A DNA stretch of 64,000 bases, taken from an uncultured Bacteroidales bacterium. Lineage in GTDB: Bacteria > Bacteroidota > Bacteroidia > Bacteroidales > Muribaculaceae. Within the stretch, counting starts at the first letter, position 1. Every line of letters starts with the position of its first letter. The notes below the pieces were generated by a model. It ran no database searches, had not been told where the DNA came from, and saw nothing but the letters and a program-made list of their open reading frames with translations. This document shows positions 62,301 to 64,000 of the stretch, one piece after another. Location of the stretch: positions 1-64,000 of the forward strand of contig CASENC010000008.1 of assembly GCA_949289215.1 (NCBI GenBank), given 5' to 3'. Both the position numbers and the translations under genes were made by a program.

Positions 62301-63053
62301 GCTGCCATTATACGTGAAAAAGGTGTGAACGGAGACCGTGAAATGGCATACTCCTTATATTATGCAGGCTTCGATGTCAAAGACGTGCATATGACCGACC
62401 TTATCTCGGGCTGCGAAACACTTGAAGACGTCAACATGATTGTGTTCTGCGGAGGTTTCTCAAATTCCGACGTTCTCGGCTCGGCAAAAGGTTGGGCCGG
62501 AGGGTTCTTATGGAACGAAAAAGCCCGCAAGGCTCTTGAAAATTTCTATAAGCGTAACGACACACTCAGCCTTGGCGTATGCAACGGTTGCCAATTGATG
62601 GTTGAACTTAACCTCATCAACCCTGAACACGCGCAACGCACCCAAATGCAACACAACGACTCACACAAATTTGAATCCAGGTACCTCAGTGTTGAAATAC
62701 CGCAAAATAATTCGGTAATGCTTGGCTCATTGTCGGGTTCTACTCTCGGCATATGGGTGGCTCACGGCGAAGGCAAGTTCTTCCTGCCCGAAGATATCGA
62801 CAAATACAATGTAGTTGTACGCTATGCCTACAACGATTACCCGGCCAACCCCAATGGTTCGCCATATGCAGTTGCCGGTATCGCTTCGGCCGATGGTCGC
62901 CATCTTGCAATGATGCCACACCTTGAACGCGCCATCTTCCCATGGCAATGCGGCAACTACCCTGCCGGACGCTTTGGCGATGAAGTTACCCCGTGGATCG
63001 AAGCATTTGTAAATGCCCGCAAGTGGATTGAAAACATCAAGAAGAACAATTAA
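59352..63053 (+). CDS. purL: Phosphoribosylformylglycinamidine synthase (large, single-chain)
   Basis: PurL makes FGAM from FGAR, glutamine and ATP in purine synthesis. The 1233-residue protein is the fused form. It has an N-terminal PurS-like part, the central synthetase (FSQVNSEHCRHKIF, FPTTVEPFNGAATGSGGEIRD with its ATP site, IHDHGAGGHLNA) and a C-terminal glutaminase with the nucleophile in GVCNGCQLM, whose His/Glu partners are near WVAHGEGKF. The single-chain form is normal in Bacteroidetes. The start ATG at 59352 follows a well-placed promoter. Confidence 0.97.
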   Translation: MITFFKKGSITYYAIDANHDFSDNEIQRLSWLLGGAEKAEGDSVQGTFIGPRREMITPWSTNAVEITQNMGLEGIRRIEEYTATPDEHPQYDKMLQRIYHGLDQSVFSITKEPDPIVYIDNIEEYNITEGLALNPEEIEYLKSLSAKLGRPLTDSEVFGFSQVNSEHCRHKIFNGKFIIDGKEMPTSLFKLIKKTSQENPNRLVSAYKDNVAFVEGPTVMQFAPRNPEQPDFFETKDIETVISLKAETHNFPTTVEPFNGAATGSGGEIRDRLGGGRASLPLAGTAVYMTSYPRPDGDRQWENIMQARPWLYQTPEEILIKASNGASDFGNKFGQPLICGSVLTFEHAEGDRQLAYDKVIMLAGGVGFANKRDAIKGNPVPGEEVVLLGGDNYRIGMGGGAVSSVDTGQYDNSIELNAVQRANPEMQKRVSNVIRALAESDRNPIVSIHDHGAGGHLNALSELVEETGGIIHMDALPVGDPTLSSKEIIGNESQERMGMVVENKDIELIRKIADRERSPFYVIGETTGDHRFVFEQKDGVKPIDLAMSDMFGSSPVTVMNDTTVSRTYNDVAYDRAKILEYIENVLKLENVACKDWLTNKVDRSITGKIARQQCVGELQLPLSDCGVVALDFTGTSGIATSIGHAPQAALISPAAGSVMSIAEALTNIVGANLAEGLKSVSLSANWMWPCRNEGEDAALYAAVKACSDFACALGINIPTGKDSLSMTQKYGDKKVLAPGTVIISAAGEVNDVKKTVSPVIANIGDSTLLYIDFSADSMKLGGSAFAQSLGYIGKEAPTVTSPEYFVATFNAVQQLVDNSMILAMHDVSAGGLLTALLEMTFSNTEGGLSINLDSFEETDLVKILFAENPAVVMQISNDKLGEVEDILDKAGANYSEIGTVAEERTIEVMHDGHEYMFFIDHLRDVWFSSSYLLDTKQSGEECAKKRFDNYKEQPTKFTFPANFTGNAADLGITGFKHNPSGIKAAIIREKGVNGDREMAYSLYYAGFDVKDVHMTDLISGCETLEDVNMIVFCGGFSNSDVLGSAKGWAGGFLWNEKARKALENFYKRNDTLSLGVCNGCQLMVELNLINPEHAQRTQMQHNDSHKFESRYLSVEIPQNNSVMLGSLSGSTLGIWVAHGEGKFFLPEDIDKYNVVVRYAYNDYPANPNGSPYAVAGIASADGRHLAMMPHLERAIFPWQCGNYPAGRFGDEVTPWIEAFVNARKWIENIKKNN

Positions 63054-63066
63054 ATCGTAACCAGGA

Positions 63067-64000
63067 ATGAAACAATTTTGGAACATAGTCTTAGGCTCTT
63101 TCGTCGGCGTATGGATTGCCTTGATGCTATTTTCGGTAATTTCAGTCTTCATGAGTTTCGCATTCATGGGCGCGATGTCGATGATAGGCAAGGCTCCGGC
63201 AGCTACCATAACCGACAATTCGGTGTTACATCTTGATTTGGGCTGCACTGTCAATGAACGCACGACTGAAGACGACTTCATGTCGATGCTAATCAACAGT
63301 GAAACTGTAACCGTCGGCTTAGACGAGATTTTGTGCGCCATCGATGCTGCAAAAACCGATGACCGTATCGACGGTATATATATTGAATGTAACGGTATTT
63401 CGGCCGGAACGGCATCATTATATGAAATTCGCAACGCTCTTATCAATTTCAAAAATGAAAGCGGGAAATTCATATATGCCTATGGCGACAACATTCCGCA
63501 ATCCGACTATTACCTTGCATCGGTAGCCGACAGCCTGTACATCAACACAATAGGCTCAATCGACTTGCGAGGTCTCGCTGTTACTATTCCATTCTACAAA
63601 AATTTGCTCGATAAAATAGGAGTGGAAATGCAAATTGTGCGGGTAGGAACTTTCAAAAGTGCCGTAGAGCCCTACATTCTGACAAAAATCAGCGAAGCCA
63701 ACAAATTGCAATACGAAACATTCACCAGCCGCATTTGGGGTAATATGGTAAATGCCATTTCCACATCTCGCGGCATTGAACCGTCAAAGTTAAGCGAAAT
63801 GACCGACAGCATTGTATTCCTGCAAGAAACAAAATACCTTGTTGACAATGGCCTTGCCGATGTTGCCTGCTACAAGCACGAATTTGACGACCGCCTTAAA
63901 ATGGCTGTTCACGGTGATACCGAAAGCGATGTAAATTTTGTCTCGCCTCGCGACTTGGCCAATGTCCAAACATCCAATAGCGGCGATGGCAATATTGCCA
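63067..64000 (+). CDS. sppA: Signal peptide peptidase SppA, N-terminal part (open at the window edge)
   Basis: The first 311 residues are present and the frame runs off the right edge. The ATG at 63067 is 13 bases after purL, followed by a membrane segment (about 8-40: IVLGSFVGVWIALMLFSVIS). The Clp-like SppA domain then has YYLASVADSLYIN and RVGTFKSAVEPY; Lys197 in the latter corresponds to the general-base Lys of the long (67K) form. The Ser nucleophile lies in the second half, outside the window. SppA degrades leftover signal peptides in the inner membrane. Confidence 0.9.
   Translation, partial: MKQFWNIVLGSFVGVWIALMLFSVISVFMSFAFMGAMSMIGKAPAATITDNSVLHLDLGCTVNERTTEDDFMSMLINSETVTVGLDEILCAIDAAKTDDRIDGIYIECNGISAGTASLYEIRNALINFKNESGKFIYAYGDNIPQSDYYLASVADSLYINTIGSIDLRGLAVTIPFYKNLLDKIGVEMQIVRVGTFKSAVEPYILTKISEANKLQYETFTSRIWGNMVNAISTSRGIEPSKLSEMTDSIVFLQETKYLVDNGLADVACYKHEFDDRLKMAVHGDTESDVNFVSPRDLANVQTSNSGDGNIA

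Noticed and set aside
1..64000. CRISPR arrays, rRNA and tRNA genes, prophage or conjugative modules
   Set aside because: No regularly spaced repeats, no rRNA core sequences and no tRNA cloverleaf were seen in the intergenic gaps, which are all below 450 bases. Apart from the IS end there is no mobile gene.

Overview
The window looks like chromosomal DNA from a gut-type member of the order Bacteroidales, most likely a Muribaculaceae relative. Three things point there. Promoters follow the Bacteroidetes form, with a TAnnTTTG -7 box and TTG about 17-20 bases upstream. Several Bacteroidetes-specific families are present (DUF4290, DUF4835, DUF5063, a long NusB, an archaeal-type ProRS). The conserved gene orders dnaN-dnaQ-coaBC-DUF4835-recN-rlmB, DUF4290-murA-rimM and dxr-rseP are intact. 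The assignment is inferred from gene content, not from a marker-gene comparison. No rRNA, tRNA or CRISPR array was found, and most of the window is housekeeping core.

Region by region: 1-220 is the end of an IS4-type transposase. 402-6352 (minus) is pdxA followed by an inositol-phosphate/inositol-lipid cluster: nucleotidyltransferase, ATP-grasp protein, CDP-alcohol phosphotransferase, HAD phosphatase and inositol-3-phosphate synthase. 6571-8343 is ribosomal protein S1. 8589-10351 (plus) holds a ThiF-type E1-like enzyme, a DUF1893 protein and an ECF transporter S component. 10581-16259 (minus) runs metA, U32 peptidase, MATE exporter, cytidylate-kinase-like protein, glycosyltransferase. 16386-16692 is a highly structured intergenic element ahead of an outer-membrane barrel gene. 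17732-24283 (minus) carries radA, a SpoU methyltransferase, a universal stress protein, a small HTH protein, PAP2, an MBL hydrolase, rsmG and a DUF3298 lipoprotein.

24384-25214 is a CvfB-like S1 protein. 25316-31130 (minus) is dxr, rseP, an RlmI-type methyltransferase and a DPP III lipoprotein. 31536-33017 is proS. 33178-36658 (minus) holds DUF4290, murA, rimM, a small acidic protein and an OmpA-type protein. At 37438/37534 tsaB and the yicC-gmk-nadD-DUF5063-M18 series diverge, followed by a phosphohexomutase. 43426-45610 is a divergent Bcr/CflA exporter and AraC regulator. 45615-48663 (minus) is nusB-yajC-ybbR-coaE. 48737-55203 (minus) is dnaN to rlmB. 55426-59103 is gyrA and a TPR protein. 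59352-64000 (plus) is purL and the start of sppA.

The most interesting parts are the inositol cluster with an uncharacterised ATP-grasp enzyme, and the roughly 300-nt structured leader at 16386-16692. Several enzymes carry residue changes with predictable consequences: MurA has Asp at the fosfomycin cysteine position, MetA has Glu111 (acetyl-CoA type), GyrA has Leu at the quinolone Asp87 position, the HAD phosphatase lacks the second Asp of motif I, and the ThiF homologue lacks its zinc cysteines.
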